Positions 18,921 through 29,100 are shown, counted from the stretch's first letter. The stretch: 64,000 bases of DNA from Opitutia bacterium (GCA_016217595.1 JACRHS010000018.1:62001-126000); one strand, 5' to 3'. The notes: a model not told the origin generated them from the letters alone. Translations and numbers: made by a program.

Positions 18921-20261
18921 TCACGCTCGCCAGCCTTTTTGGTGCAGCGCGCAGACCAGTGCGCTGTCGAATTGCGCGCGGTGCATGCTGGCCTGCACTT
19001 CGTCTGCGAGAGGCGGCCGGCCCAGGCTGCGCGTGCGCAGGCGGTCCATCTCCGCCACGCCGACGCCTTGCATCCAGGCCTGCGTTTTCTGCTGCGCGTG
19101 GACGCGGAACGACGCGAGAAACCACGGCAGGCGCGCGATCTTCGCGCCGGTGGCGGCGAAGCGCAGCAACAGGTCCCAATCGAGCGCGAAGTGAAACGAG
19201 GTGTCGATGCCCCCCACGCGGTCCCACACGCGACGCCGCCAGAAGAGCGTTTCCTGCGGAATCAGATCCTGGAGCAAAAGGTTGTCGCAGGCGCGGCGCG
19301 GGGTGTACCAGCGGCCGATTTCCCGGTCGTCGTCGTCGATCAGCACGCGGTGCCCGTACACGGCGTCGATTTCCGGATGGCGGGCGAAAAACTCTGCCAC
19401 GAAACGCGCCGCGCCGGGCATGAGCACATCGTCGGAGTTGAGGTACGCCATCACGTCGTCGGGGCCGCACTCGGTGTGCGCGAAACCGCGGAACAGCGCG
19501 TCGGCCTGACCGGCGTCGCGGGCGCTTTCGGCGTGTTTCAGACGGTGCGCGTAGCGTTGGAGCAGCGCGGCGCTGCCGTCGGTCGAGCCACCGTCCTGCA
19601 CGATGTAATCGATGCGCACGCCGGGCTGGTCGAGCACGCTGCGCATCGTCGCCTCCAGAAACGCCGCCTGGTTGAACGAGGGCGTGACGACGGTGAGCTT
19701 GGGCAACGCTTCCGCGGTCAGGCGCGTGCCGGGAAACTGCTCCGGCGTGACGGCGCGCGGCGGGTATTGGTTGAACTCGCCGATGTTGAGCCAGCCGCGG
19801 TGGCGCACCCACGCGAGGAGAAATTGCTGTTCGTCAGCCGAGAGCCGGGCCCAGCCGGCGGGCCGGCCGCGCCACGCGTCGGTCCAGAAGCGCAGCCAGC
19901 GCAGACGCTCGCGCCAACGCTGATGGGCCGGCGGCGTGAGCTCCAGCGTGCGCACGGCGTGCCACGCGCCGTCGCCGAGCGTGGCTTCGAGCACGCAGGT
20001 GCAGGGACGCGCGGGCAGCACGAGCGCGATCTCGAAACCGGACGTCTCGCCGCCGGCTTCGCCGAAAGCCTGCAGTACGTCGGGCCGAGCGCAGCCGTAA
20101 AAGCCGGGCACGATGCGCCGGCCGAGCCGTGCCCGCAGCGCGGTTACACGACCGCCCTGGCGGTGATAGCACCAACCGCGCACGACAATGCGCGTGGCGG
20201 TTAGCGGAGAACTCGTCGGGGTGTCGACCCAGCTGCGAAAGGCGGAGTCCGGTTCACCCAT
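18921..20261 (-). CDS. family 2 glycosyltransferase with N-terminal accessory domain
   Basis: The 446-residue product carries the accessory beta module at residues about 24-107 (VRGWCYHRQGGRVTALRARL ... YGCARPDVLQAFG ... SGFEIAL). Then comes a single GT-A domain from about residue 188 (LTVVTPSFNQAAFLEATMRS) with VQDGGSTDGS and NSDD near 274 as the metal and nucleotide site. DLIPQETLFWRR and FALDWDLLLRFA are also typical of GT2 enzymes of the WcaA type. The accessory module recurs in the neighbouring glycosyltransferase and in the methyltransferase at 9.1-10.1 kb. The transaldolase gene ends 10 bases away, in the same operon. Confidence 0.85.
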   Translation of the reverse strand: MGEPDSAFRSWVDTPTSSPLTATRIVVRGWCYHRQGGRVTALRARLGRRIVPGFYGCARPDVLQAFGEAGGETSGFEIALVLPARPCTCVLEATLGDGAWHAVRTLELTPPAHQRWRERLRWLRFWTDAWRGRPAGWARLSADEQQFLLAWVRHRGWLNIGEFNQYPPRAVTPEQFPGTRLTAEALPKLTVVTPSFNQAAFLEATMRSVLDQPGVRIDYIVQDGGSTDGSAALLQRYAHRLKHAESARDAGQADALFRGFAHTECGPDDVMAYLNSDDVLMPGAARFVAEFFARHPEIDAVYGHRVLIDDDDREIGRWYTPRRACDNLLLQDLIPQETLFWRRRVWDRVGGIDTSFHFALDWDLLLRFAATGAKIARLPWFLASFRVHAQQKTQAWMQGVGVAEMDRLRTRSLGRPPLADEVQASMHRAQFDSALVCALHQKGWRA

Positions 20262-20271
20262 GGGGGCAGGC

Positions 20272-20991
20272 TCAGAGCTTGAAGCCCGCGGCGGCGGCGT
20301 CGTTGGCGAACATCTTCACCGTGTCGAGCGAGAGCGCGGTGAGATCCTGGCTGAGCATCTTGGCGGCCTTGCCGAGGATGTCGTGCGGCACGGTCACGAT
20401 CTGGCAGCCGGATTCCTCGGCCTGGATGATGTTGAGCACTTCGCGCACGCTGGCCCAGAGCAGTTCCGCCTTCGGCTGCTCGGCGAGCAGCGCCCGGCTG
20501 GCGCGCATGATCGGCATCGGATCGACGCCGGTGTCGGCGATGCGTCCGGCGAACACCGAGACGACTGACGGGACGGCGGGGTTGAGCGCGGCGGCGACAT
20601 CGCGCACCTGTACCAGCGTCAGCAACGCGGTGATGTTGAGCTGCACGCCTTGGGCCGCCAGCTCGCGGATGAGCGGCAGGGACGACTCGCCGCGCGAGTT
20701 GGTGATCGGAATCTTGACGAAAACGTTTTTGCCCCAGCCGGCGATTTTGAGCCCCTGGCGCTTCATCTCGGGGAACTCGTCGGAGAACACTTCGAGCGAG
20801 ATCGGCTTGGCGGTGACGGTTTGGAGGATGTCGCGGGCGAATGCCTCGTAATCCTTGATGCCGGCCTTTTTCATCAAGGTCGGGTTGGTCGTCAGGCCCT
20901 TGATGTAGGGCTTGGCGTAGAGATCGAGAATCCCGGCCTTGTCGGCGCCGTCGGCGTAGATTTGTACCTTCAGATCTTGGAGCGAACGCAT
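20272..20991 (-). CDS. transaldolase family protein (small, TalC/FSA-like)
   Basis: The 239-residue TIM-barrel enzyme shows the transaldolase landmarks: GLTTNPTLMKKAGI, the Schiff-base lysine region NVFVKIPITN, QLNITALLTLVQV and SVFAGRIADTGVDP. It belongs to the short class near fructose-6-phosphate aldolase rather than classical 315-residue transaldolase. The frame is open to 21156, but MRSLQDLKVQIYADG at 20991 is the natural start. Because it is surrounded by heptose genes, it may make or adjust the supply of sedoheptulose 7-phosphate for them. That role is inferred from context; the chemistry class is well supported. Confidence 0.8.
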   Translation of the reverse strand: MRSLQDLKVQIYADGADKAGILDLYAKPYIKGLTTNPTLMKKAGIKDYEAFARDILQTVTAKPISLEVFSDEFPEMKRQGLKIAGWGKNVFVKIPITNSRGESSLPLIRELAAQGVQLNITALLTLVQVRDVAAALNPAVPSVVSVFAGRIADTGVDPMPIMRASRALLAEQPKAELLWASVREVLNIIQAEESGCQIVTVPHDILGKAAKMLSQDLTALSLDTVKMFANDAAAAGFKL

Positions 20992-21034
20992 GAAGGGAGT
21001 GAGCGTAGGAGCGCGGGCGTGGGCAAGGGTTTTT

Positions 21035-21589
21035 CTAGCGCGACGTTGCGTGGCGCATAACAAAGTCCGCGGCCTCGGCGAAATTATGCGCAATAAAATC
21101 AGGCCGCGCGCGCAGCTCCTCGACGTAACCGAGGTCGATGAACACGGTGCGCACACCGGCGCGTTGCCCGCAATCGATGTCGCGCCAACGGTCGCCGATC
21201 ATCCACGAGCGGGCGAGATCGAGCCCGAGCGCCGCGGCGGCGTCGCGCAACATGCCCGGCTCGGGCTTGCGCCGGAGCGAAGGTACGCCGCGGCCGGGAT
21301 CGTAGCACACTTCGATGCGCTCGATCTCGGGCACGAGTTCCAGGAGGCGCGCGTGCATGGCCTCGACCACGGCTTGCGACTGCGTGCCGCGGCCGACGTC
21401 GGGCTGGTTGGTGGCGACGACGAGCGCAAAGCCCGCCGCACGGAGCGCGCGGCAGGCGGCGGGTACGTCAGCGAAAAGTTCAAATTCCGCCACGGTGTCG
21501 GGCGGGTAAGGTTTCCCCTCGCGCACGACCGGACGGTTGAGCGTGCCGTCGCGGTCGAGAAACACGGCCGGGCGGAGAACGGAAGGCAT
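21035..21589 (-). CDS. gmhB: HAD-family heptose-1,7-bisphosphate 7-phosphatase (GmhB-like)
   Basis: The 184-residue product has the HAD motifs of histidinol-phosphatase/GmhB enzymes: VFLDRDGTLN (DxDGT nucleophile), VVATNQPDVGRGT, RRKPEPGML and SWMIGDRWRDIDCGQRAG. It should remove the 7-phosphate of D-glycero-D-manno-heptose 1,7-bisphosphate in the cytoplasm. Its neighbours GmhA, HddA and HddC complete the GDP-alpha-heptose route, so the alpha anomer is the probable substrate. The cysteine/histidine zinc loop of E. coli GmhB is not visible (CYDPGRGVPSLRRKP instead). A second GmhB-like gene at 57.6-58.1 kb sits with the beta-heptose kinase. Confidence 0.8.
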   Translation of the reverse strand: MPSVLRPAVFLDRDGTLNRPVVREGKPYPPDTVAEFELFADVPAACRALRAAGFALVVATNQPDVGRGTQSQAVVEAMHARLLELVPEIERIEVCYDPGRGVPSLRRKPEPGMLRDAAAALGLDLARSWMIGDRWRDIDCGQRAGVRTVFIDLGYVEELRARPDFIAHNFAEAADFVMRHATSR

Positions 21590-21674
21590 GAGACGAAGAG
21601 GAAGCCGGTTGATGCGGGAAAACGCGAAAGAAGCGGCAGGCGGTAAGAGCGGCCGCCCGTCGTTGCGCGTTTCC

Positions 21675-22271
21675 TCAGCGAACGCTTTCCCATTTCGTCT
21701 GCGCCACCTTCAGATCGGGGTGCGAGACGAAGAGGTGCCAGAGCACGGCCTGGAAGGCTTCGCTGTGCGGCGTGATGTTGTTGGGATTCACCACGGGCAC
21801 AATGACGCAGGCGTCGGCCACTTTCGCCGTGTAGCCGCCGTCTTTGCCGACGAGGCCGACCACGCGTGCGCCGACCTGTTTGGCGAGCTGGAGCGCAGTG
21901 ACGAGATTGGGCGAGACGTTTTTCTCGAGATTGCCGCCGCCGACGGAGAGGATGAGCAACGCGTCCTTGGCGTTAAGGCGGCTGGTGCGCAGCCACTCGA
22001 CGAACACTGTGGCCCAGCCCTCGTCGTTGGTGCGGGCAGTGAGCTCGGAAACGTTGTCGGTCGGCGCGTAGCACTCGAGGCCGCCGATTTTGCGGAAATC
22101 GTTCACGGCATGGCTGGCGTTGGCGGCGCTGCCACCGACGCCGAGAATGAAGAGGCGGCCGCCGCGTTCGCGCACGGCGCGCAGTTCGGCGACGCATTTC
22201 TCGCAATCGGCCGGATTGATCTTGGCGATGATCTCAGCCGTTTCTTTGAGGTGTTGAGCGGAATAGGACAT
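21675..22271 (-). CDS. gmhA: SIS-domain sedoheptulose-7-phosphate isomerase (GmhA-like)
   Basis: The 198-residue product is a single SIS domain: LFILGVGGSAANASHAVNDFRK, DALLILSVGGGNLEKNVSPN and GLVGKDGGYTAKVADACVIVP, with a C-terminal helix containing HSEAFQAVLWHL. GmhA converts sedoheptulose 7-phosphate to D-glycero-D-manno-heptose 7-phosphate, the first step of both heptose routes. Its length matches the family. Compared with GmhA of enterobacteria, the catalytic loop is diverged (VGGGNLEKN instead of TSGxSxN), as is common in the set of genes linked to HddA. The ATG is at 22271. Confidence 0.75.
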   Translation of the reverse strand: MSYSAQHLKETAEIIAKINPADCEKCVAELRAVRERGGRLFILGVGGSAANASHAVNDFRKIGGLECYAPTDNVSELTARTNDEGWATVFVEWLRTSRLNAKDALLILSVGGGNLEKNVSPNLVTALQLAKQVGARVVGLVGKDGGYTAKVADACVIVPVVNPNNITPHSEAFQAVLWHLFVSHPDLKVAQTKWESVR

Positions 22272-22358
22272 GGGGGGAAGACAAAGGCGAAACTGGGGAA
22301 AGAAGAAAGCGGAAAGGTGCGTGATCCCTATGCGCGCCGTAAACGAAAGCCGGCGCGC

Positions 22359-23096
22359 TTAACGCGGCGCTTGAGCGCGGAGCAGGGTGTCGAGCTCGGT
22401 GAGGCCAGCGGGCGAGCCGATCTCGTAGAAGCGCTGGTGCATCTCGTAGCCGGCGAGTTCGCCGCGGGCGACCAGGGCTTTCTGGACTTCCGCCAAGTCG
22501 ACGACGGCGTCGCGCGGATAACCGGCGAACGCGGCGGCGCGAAAAACGCCGAGGCCGTAGTCGATGTGGTGCATCTGCGGCACCTTGTTTTTCTTTTCGT
22601 AGAGTTTGATGCGGCCGCCCTCGAACCAGACGTTGCTGGCGTCGTAGAGCTCGCGGTTTTCGTACACGGTCATCAACCCGAGCTGGCCGGAACGTTGGAA
22701 AAAATCGCCGACCGCGCGGTAATCGACCGGCAGGTAACTGTCGCCGTACAGCACGTAAAAGGTGTCGCCGAGCTTGGGCAGCGCCTGGATCAACGCGCCG
22801 CCGGTGCCGAGGAGTTTCGGGCCGTCGAACGAATAATCGATGTGCACGCCGTGCGCCGAACCGTCGCCGTAGAGCTCGACGATTTTCTCGCCGAGGTAGC
22901 CGACGCAAAGCACGAGGCGGGTGAGCCCGGCGGCTTTGAGGAGGCGGATCTGGTGGGTGAAAAACGGTTCGCCCGCAACCTCGACGAGGAGCTTGGGCAC
23001 CTTCTCGGTGATCGGGCGCAGTCGCGTGGCCAGACCGCCGGCGAGGATCGCCACCGGCAGAACGGAAGACGGGGAGGACGTTTCAGCCGAAACCAT
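22359..23096 (-). CDS. hddC: nucleotidyltransferase, probable heptose-1-phosphate guanylyltransferase (HddC-like)
   Basis: The 245-residue product begins with the sugar-nucleotidyltransferase signature AILAGGLATRLRPITEKVPKLLVEVAG. It also shows LLGTGGALIQALPKL and the metal-binding YVLYGDSYL. It should join D-glycero-alpha-D-manno-heptose 1-phosphate to a nucleotide, probably GTP, giving the activated sugar. The precise nucleotide cannot be read from the sequence. The assignment as HddC rests on its place between the HddA-like kinase and GmhA. Thirteen bases separate it from the upstream kinase gene. Confidence 0.75.
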   Translation of the reverse strand: MVSAETSSPSSVLPVAILAGGLATRLRPITEKVPKLLVEVAGEPFFTHQIRLLKAAGLTRLVLCVGYLGEKIVELYGDGSAHGVHIDYSFDGPKLLGTGGALIQALPKLGDTFYVLYGDSYLPVDYRAVGDFFQRSGQLGLMTVYENRELYDASNVWFEGGRIKLYEKKNKVPQMHHIDYGLGVFRAAAFAGYPRDAVVDLAEVQKALVARGELAGYEMHQRFYEIGSPAGLTELDTLLRAQAPR

Positions 23097-23109
23097 GGCG
23101 ATGTTTTGC

Positions 23110-24093
23110 CTAGTTTTGCGCCACGACTTTGGTGCCTTCGAAGTCGAAGCGGAAACGCACTTCCTGCAGGCCGAGGTCGCGCATGGCGTGGCGGAGTTTC
23201 GCCTTGTCGCCCGCGTAGAACATGAGGAAACCGCCGCCGCCGGCGCCGATGAGTTTGCCGCCGAGCGCGCCGTGCCGCATCGCGTGGTCGTACCACTCGT
23301 TGATGCGGTCGTTGCTCATGCCGACGGAGCGCGCCTTCTTGCGTTGCCAGTGCACGTCCATCAGGCGCGCGAACTCCTCCAGGTTGCCTGTCTCCAGCGC
23401 CGCGAGCGACTGGAAGCCGAGGTCTTTCGTGAAATGCATGTTGTCCAGCATCGCCTGGTCGTTCTTTTTCGAGCGGTCGTTCTGGTCCTTGAGAATCGAT
23501 GACGCGCTGCGGCTGTAGCCGGTGAAGAACAGGAGCAGGTTGTCCTCCAGATTGTAGTGGGTCTCCTCGGAGAGGCGCACGGGGCGGTATTCCACGCGGC
23601 CGTCTTTGTGGAAGGTGAAGGCCGTGATGCCGCCGATCGCCGCGATGAACTGGTCCTGTTTGCCGATGGGTTCGCCGAGTTTGTTGATCTCGATGTCGCA
23701 CGCCTGCTCGGCGAGTTCGACCGGGGAAACGAGATTTTTCTTCGAGGTGTGCAACGCCTTCAGGAGCGCGGTGGTGAAGCTGCCCGAGGAGCCGAGGCCG
23801 GTGCCGCCGGGGATGTCGGCCATCGAGGTGAGTTCGAGATGGCGGTCGGTCACGCCGACGAGTTTGAGCGCCTCGCGCACGATGGGATGCTCGATCTGGT
23901 CGACGGTCTGCGCGCGCTCCAGTTTCGAGTACTTGATGATGATCTCCTCCTGAAACGTGCGGTGCTGGGTGATGTAAATGTACTTGTCGATCGCCGCCGC
24001 CACGAGGAAACCGCCGTACTCGCGGTAATAGGAAGGCAGGTCGGTGCCGCCGCCCCCGAGGGAGACGCGCAGAGGAGAACGGGTGATGATCAT
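23110..24093 (-). CDS. hddA: GHMP-family D-glycero-alpha-D-manno-heptose-7-phosphate kinase (HddA-like)
   Basis: The 327-residue kinase starts MIITRSPLRVSLGGGGTDLPSYY and carries the ATP-binding motif IPGGTGLGSSGSFTTALL, plus LGEPIGKQDQFIAAIGG and the C-terminal LIGAGGGGFLMFY. This arrangement matches HddA, which phosphorylates D-glycero-D-manno-heptose 7-phosphate at C1 in the alpha configuration. It is the first step specific to the GDP-heptose branch. It lies in the same direction and within a few bases of HddC, so translation is probably coupled. The ATG at 24093 gives the complete family N-terminus. Confidence 0.85.
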   Translation of the reverse strand: MIITRSPLRVSLGGGGTDLPSYYREYGGFLVAAAIDKYIYITQHRTFQEEIIIKYSKLERAQTVDQIEHPIVREALKLVGVTDRHLELTSMADIPGGTGLGSSGSFTTALLKALHTSKKNLVSPVELAEQACDIEINKLGEPIGKQDQFIAAIGGITAFTFHKDGRVEYRPVRLSEETHYNLEDNLLLFFTGYSRSASSILKDQNDRSKKNDQAMLDNMHFTKDLGFQSLAALETGNLEEFARLMDVHWQRKKARSVGMSNDRINEWYDHAMRHGALGGKLIGAGGGGFLMFYAGDKAKLRHAMRDLGLQEVRFRFDFEGTKVVAQN

Positions 24094-24151
24094 GGTGCGA
24101 AAATGAAAAAACTGCGGATAGGAAATTGAAACGCCGGCGGTGCTGACAGGC

Positions 24152-25177
24152 TCAGATTTCGGCGGTGCTCACCGGGAAACCGCTCTTCTGGTAAACCGCC
24201 TCGACGATTTCGAGGGTGCGGATGCCTTCGCGCAGGCCGGGCGCGGGATCGCGGCCGAGGCGGATGTCGTCGATGAACGCCTTCGTTTCCATCGCCCACG
24301 AGTCGTCGCCGCGCGGATATTCCCAGGTGGTCGTCTCCGGCGGGCCCATTTCCGGGAGCATCTGGTAACAGGTGCAGCGCTCCACGCCGTAGCTGCCACC
24401 GAGGCCTTCGATGGCGATCTTCGCGTTGCGGCCGTATAGTTCGAGGGAGAAGAGGTTTTTCCACTCGGTGCAGCTCACGTGCAGCCACGCGGTCTGACCG
24501 CCGACGGCACGCAGCGAGAGGAACGCGTTATCATCGACCTCCATGTCCCAGAAATACGTCGTGGCATGGCCGTCCACCGTGGCGAAATCGCCCAGAAACC
24601 AGCTCGCGAGGTCGATCAGATGCACGCCCTGGTCGATGAGTTCGCCGCCGCCGGAGAGTTCGGGATTGGCGCGCCATTCGCGGTCGTAACCCTTGCGGCC
24701 GCCGTGGCCGTAGCGGGCGCGCAACATCATCAACGGTCCGAGCGTGCCCTGGTCCACAAGCACGCGGGCCATCTGCAGCGCGGGATGAAAACGGTGATTG
24801 TAACCGAGGCGGACGCGCGCGCCGGTCTCGGCGGCGGCGGCCTGCACGGTGCGGAGCTGGCTCGCGTTGAGCGCGCCGGGTTTTTCCACGAGCACGTGTT
24901 TGCCGGCGCGCACCGCGGCGAGCGCGATGGGGGCGAGCGAGGCGTTGAGCGTCGACACAATGACCGCCTCGATCGCGGGATCGGCCAGCGCCACCTGATA
25001 GTCGCTGATCGCCTGGCAGCCCGCGGTGAGTTTCGCCACATCGGCGGCGCGGCCGATCTCCAGATCGCAGGCGTAGCGCAACGCGGCGCGGCCGGTGAGG
25101 GCGGCGGCGCGTTTGCGTCCGATCAAGCCGCAGCCGATGACGGCGAATTGCATGGAGGGGAGCGGATGGTCGGACAT
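24152..25177 (-). CDS. Gfo/Idh/MocA family oxidoreductase
   Basis: The product of about 341 residues has the NAD(P)-binding start MQFAVIGCGLIGRKRAAAL and the cofactor/substrate motif VLVEKPGALNASQL (EKP). It also shows GYNHRFHPALQMA and the downstream dehydrogenase helix GGGELIDQGVHLIDLASWF. Members oxidise or reduce sugars or sugar nucleotides. Next to the heptose genes it may make a modified heptose, which is inference. Starts at 25213, 25177 and 25153 are all possible. The ATG at 25153 begins right at the Rossmann fold, and the one at 25177 adds eight residues. It is probably the first gene of the long leftward glycan operon. Confidence 0.8.
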   Translation of the reverse strand: MSDHPLPSMQFAVIGCGLIGRKRAAALTGRAALRYACDLEIGRAADVAKLTAGCQAISDYQVALADPAIEAVIVSTLNASLAPIALAAVRAGKHVLVEKPGALNASQLRTVQAAAAETGARVRLGYNHRFHPALQMARVLVDQGTLGPLMMLRARYGHGGRKGYDREWRANPELSGGGELIDQGVHLIDLASWFLGDFATVDGHATTYFWDMEVDDNAFLSLRAVGGQTAWLHVSCTEWKNLFSLELYGRNAKIAIEGLGGSYGVERCTCYQMLPEMGPPETTTWEYPRGDDSWAMETKAFIDDIRLGRDPAPGLREGIRTLEIVEAVYQKSGFPVSTAEI

Positions 25178-25229
25178 CCGGCTAGAGTCGCGAACGGAGA
25201 TTCCGGCGATCAAGACTTATTTCGGGCGC

Positions 25230-26087
25230 TCAACCCCGTTGCAACGTTGTCACCGGCGGCCGGGCGTGGCGCCGGTAACGCTGTGGACTGGTGCCATAAC
25301 GCTGCCGGAAGAGCTTGTAGAAATGCCCCAGGTTGCCGAAGCCACAATCGCCGGCGACGTCGATGATCGGCCGGTCGGTCGTGCACAACTGCTGGGCGGC
25401 GTGGCTGAGCCGCGCGGCGTTGAGCAGGTCGGTCGGCGTCTGGCTGAGGTGACGCCGCACGCTGCGCGCGAGGTGCTCGGGCGTGCAACCGGCGAGGCGG
25501 GCGAAGGCGCGAATGCCGCCGGAAAGCTGGTGCGGCGCGCGCACGCGGGTGCACGCCTCGGCCAGCCAGCCCGGCAAACCCGGCGGCGGCTGTTGGGCGG
25601 CGGCGTTGCGCAGGAGCGACGCCACCCCGGCGATAAAGGCGGAGAACGAAAACGCGTCGCGCGCGCCGGCCGCCAGATCGTGTGCGAGCCCGCGCAAACG
25701 TTCGAGCTGGCCGGGATCGAGCCGGTATTCGCGGGCGCGATGGTCGCGCTCCGCCCACAAACCGGGCGCCCGCCGCAGACCGCCGCGCCACAGCGCATCC
25801 CAGAGTGTGCGCCGGAAAGCCACGTTGACGAAGCGCACCGCCGTGCCGGCCCGCGCGGCGCTGAAACTGTGCACATCCTCGGCGCGGATCAGCACGAGCA
25901 AACCGGTCGTGAGCGGCCGGCATTCGCCGTTGATCCAGTGGCAACCTTCGCCGGCCTCGATCCAGAATAACTCGTGGAAGTCGTGATCATGCAGCGAGGC
26001 CGGCTGGCGAGAATTATCATATCGCCAGACTGCATAGGTGCCTCCTTCTCCAGCGGGAAGGGTGTCAAAGGTGAGGTGATTGATCAT
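25230..26087 (-). CDS. AraC-family transcriptional regulator
   Basis: The 285-residue product has a cupin-type sensing domain at the N-terminus (HDHDFHELFWIEAGEGCHWINGE) and a C-terminal double helix-turn-helix. The latter reads FARLAGCTPEHLARSVRRHL, then IIDVAGDCGFGNLGHFYKLFRQRYGTSPQRYRR. It is divergent from the alpha-mannosidase gene with 74 bases between start codons, so it probably controls that gene in response to a sugar. The ATG at 26087 is unambiguous. It also precedes, on the same strand, the Gfo/Idh gene 52 bases further on. Confidence 0.85.
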   Translation of the reverse strand: MINHLTFDTLPAGEGGTYAVWRYDNSRQPASLHDHDFHELFWIEAGEGCHWINGECRPLTTGLLVLIRAEDVHSFSAARAGTAVRFVNVAFRRTLWDALWRGGLRRAPGLWAERDHRAREYRLDPGQLERLRGLAHDLAAGARDAFSFSAFIAGVASLLRNAAAQQPPPGLPGWLAEACTRVRAPHQLSGGIRAFARLAGCTPEHLARSVRRHLSQTPTDLLNAARLSHAAQQLCTTDRPIIDVAGDCGFGNLGHFYKLFRQRYGTSPQRYRRHARPPVTTLQRG

Positions 26088-26161
26088 TTAAACGTAATAG
26101 GAGATTCGTTAGGCGGAAGAAACCCGCGCCGCAATCTGCTAATCTCCGCCTCCCTTTTCCC

Positions 26162-29100
26162 ATGCTTCCCGCCAATCCCTTCCTCCAACTTGTCCCGGCG
26201 CGCGCCCAGGTCGCGCTGGATCGGCTCCGTAAACAAATCTGGCGCGAGGTCGTCGCGCTGGAAATCGAGGCGACCGCTGCGTCACCGCGTCAGCTCAATT
26301 GGGCGGAAGCCTGCCGGCAGCCCTTGCAACCGGTGCAAACCCCGACGCATTGGGGAAAACTTTGGGACCAACGATGGTTTCGTCTGCGCGTGCCCGAGAA
26401 ATTTGCCCGGCGCGACGATCTTTATCTCGAATGGCAGGATCAGGCCGAGGCGACGCTCTATCATGAGGGAATGCCGTACTACGGCTTCGATGTCGCGCAC
26501 CGGCAGGCGCCGGTGCCGCGCGGCGGCCAGTTGTGGATTGAGAGCATCGTTTGCCAGACGGGCATCTGGCATCCGGCGGCGACCGGTCTTGATACCGCAG
26601 GCTCAAAACTCACGGGTGCGCGGCTGGTCTCGCGCGACGAACTTGCTTGGAGCGTTTATCACGATCTGCTCGTGCTCAACGATCTCATGCGCGAGGAGCT
26701 GGTCGCGCAGTTTGGCGCGGCCGAGGTAAACAAATTCTATGGCTTCGGTTCGCGCCCGGTGATCACGGATGCCAGCCCGCTGTTGCGGCAGCTGTTGCGC
26801 CATCTGGATCATATCGTGGATGCCCTGGATCGCGATGATTTGAAGGGCGCCCGACGCCGGTTGGCGACGGCGTATCGCGATTTGCCGGCCGCGCCGAACG
26901 CCATGCGCGCTGTGGCTACGGGGCATGCGCACATCGATCTGGTGTGGCTGTGGCCCGAACGCGTGGGTGAGTTCAAGGCGGTGCACACGTTTGCCACGGC
27001 CAACCGACTGATGGAACGGTATCCGGAATACCGTTTCGGGTACAGCCAGCCGGCGAGCTATGCCGCCGTGGAGCGGCGTTCCCCCGAGATCATGCGGGCG
27101 GTGCGGCAGCGCATCCGCCAGCGGCGGTGGGATGTCACCGGCGCGACGGAGGTCGAGTCGGACACGGTGCTGGCCTGCGGCGAGGCGCTGGCGCGCAGTT
27201 TCCTGATCGGCCAGAAGCGTTTTGCGGCGCTGCGCGGCAGTCCGGCGCGCGTGCTGTGGTTGCCGGACGTGTTTGGCTATTCGCCCTGTGTGCCGCAGAT
27301 CATGCAGCAATGCGGCGTGGATTATTTCTACACCACGAAGCTTTCCTGGAACGCACTGAATCGTTTCCCGTATTCGAGTTTCATCTGGCGTGGCCTCGGT
27401 GGCGCGGAGGTGACGGCGCACATTTCGGAGGGCGGTTACAACCAGGAGTTGCGCGCGGCCACCTTGCGCAGGGCGGAGCGCACGCACCGCCAGAGCGATG
27501 TGCACCGCGAGTTTCTCGCGCCCGTCGGCTTTGGCGATGGCGGCGGCGGGCCGACAGAAGAGATGTGCGAGTCCGCCCGGAGGTTGGCCAATCTGGCCGG
27601 TTTACCCCGCGCTGAGTGGGGAAATATCGAGCCCTTTTTCGACCGGTTGCAAAACCTGCGGGCCCAATTGCCCGTGTACGAGGGCGAGCTCTATCTCGAA
27701 TACCACCGCGGCACCTACACGACCCACGGCGACATCAAGGCAGGGATGCGTCGCGCCGAGCGGGCGTTGCAGGTGCATGAGGCGGTGCGGTGCGCCACCA
27801 CCGGGCAACCGCTCAACGAAGAGCCGTGGCGGCGCGTCGTCTTTGCCCAGTTTCACGACTACATCCCGGGGAGCTCCGTGCACGAGGTCTACGACGAGGC
27901 CCGGGTGGAGCTGGCCGGAATCACGCGCGAGGCGTTGTCCGCCGCCGAGCAGGAATTGGGTGCGGAGCGCGGAGCGGAAGCGTTGTTCAATCCGCTGCCG
28001 CGTCCGCGCCGGCATTTGCTGGGCGCCAACGCGGCGGGCGAGGTGACCTCGGTGGAATTGCCGCCGCTCGCCGGCGCTCCCGTGGCGCAATTAACGCAAT
28101 GCGCGCCGCTCCCGCCGGTGCGGGCTACGGCTCGCCGGCTGGCCAACGGCCGCGTCGTGGCGGACTTCGACAAGCAGGGCCGCGTGCGGCAGCTGCGGGT
28201 CGATGGACGCGATGTGGCGCTCGCGGCGCCGCTGGGCGAGCTCGTGATTTATCCGGACCGGCCGCATGCGTTCGAAGCGTGGGACATCGACCGGCAGGCG
28301 CTCGCGCTTGGCGAACCGGTGCGCACGACCGCGGTCGGGCGCGTCGAACAAGCCGGACCGGCCAGCGCCACGCTGGCGTTTACCCGTTCGCTCGGCGCGG
28401 CGGGCGAGATCACGTTGCGCTACACGCTGGAAGCCGGCGCGGCGCAGGTGCGGCTGGATATCGACCTCGATTGGCGAAAGACCGAGGCGCTGCTGAAGAT
28501 TCTTTTCCCGACGAAATACACTGGCAATCACGCGCGTTTCGCCGCGCCGTTCGGCAGCGTGCTGCGCAGCCAGAAACCGGGCGATCCCGTCGACGAAGCC
28601 AAGTGGGAGGTGCCCGCGAGCCGCTGGGCCGCGGTGGGCGATGAGACCGAGGGCGAAGGATTATTTGTCGTGACCGAGTCCAAATTCGGTTTCAGCGCCC
28701 GGGAGGGCACGCTGGGGCTGAGTCTCGTGCGCAGCGCGCTCATCACGTGCGAAAAAATGGAGGGCGAGCGCAACTCGCACCCGGCCGAGTTGCGGCGCAC
28801 GCATGCAGCGTCGCCGTTCTCCGACATCGGCCGGCACCAGATCGCGCTGGCCTTCGGTCTCCACGACGCGAATGCGCCGCGCGACGAACAGCCGGCCGCT
28901 TTGGCCGATCTGCTCTTCGCCGCGCCGGTGGCGTATCGCGGCGCAGCGCGTTCGGCGGGATTCCTCGGACTCGACGGCGGCGAAACGTTGCAACCCGTCT
29001 GGGCCAAACCCGCCGGGCGCGACCGCTGGGTGCTGCGTTTGAACGAAACGCTCGGCCGGCGCGGTCGGGCGCGCGTGCAGCTCGCGCCCGGTTGGCGGGC

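Noticed and set aside
24140..24180. Near-repeat CGGCGGTGCTGAC / CGGCGGTGCTCAC at the end of the oxidoreductase gene
   Set aside because: Too short and isolated to be called a repeat element.
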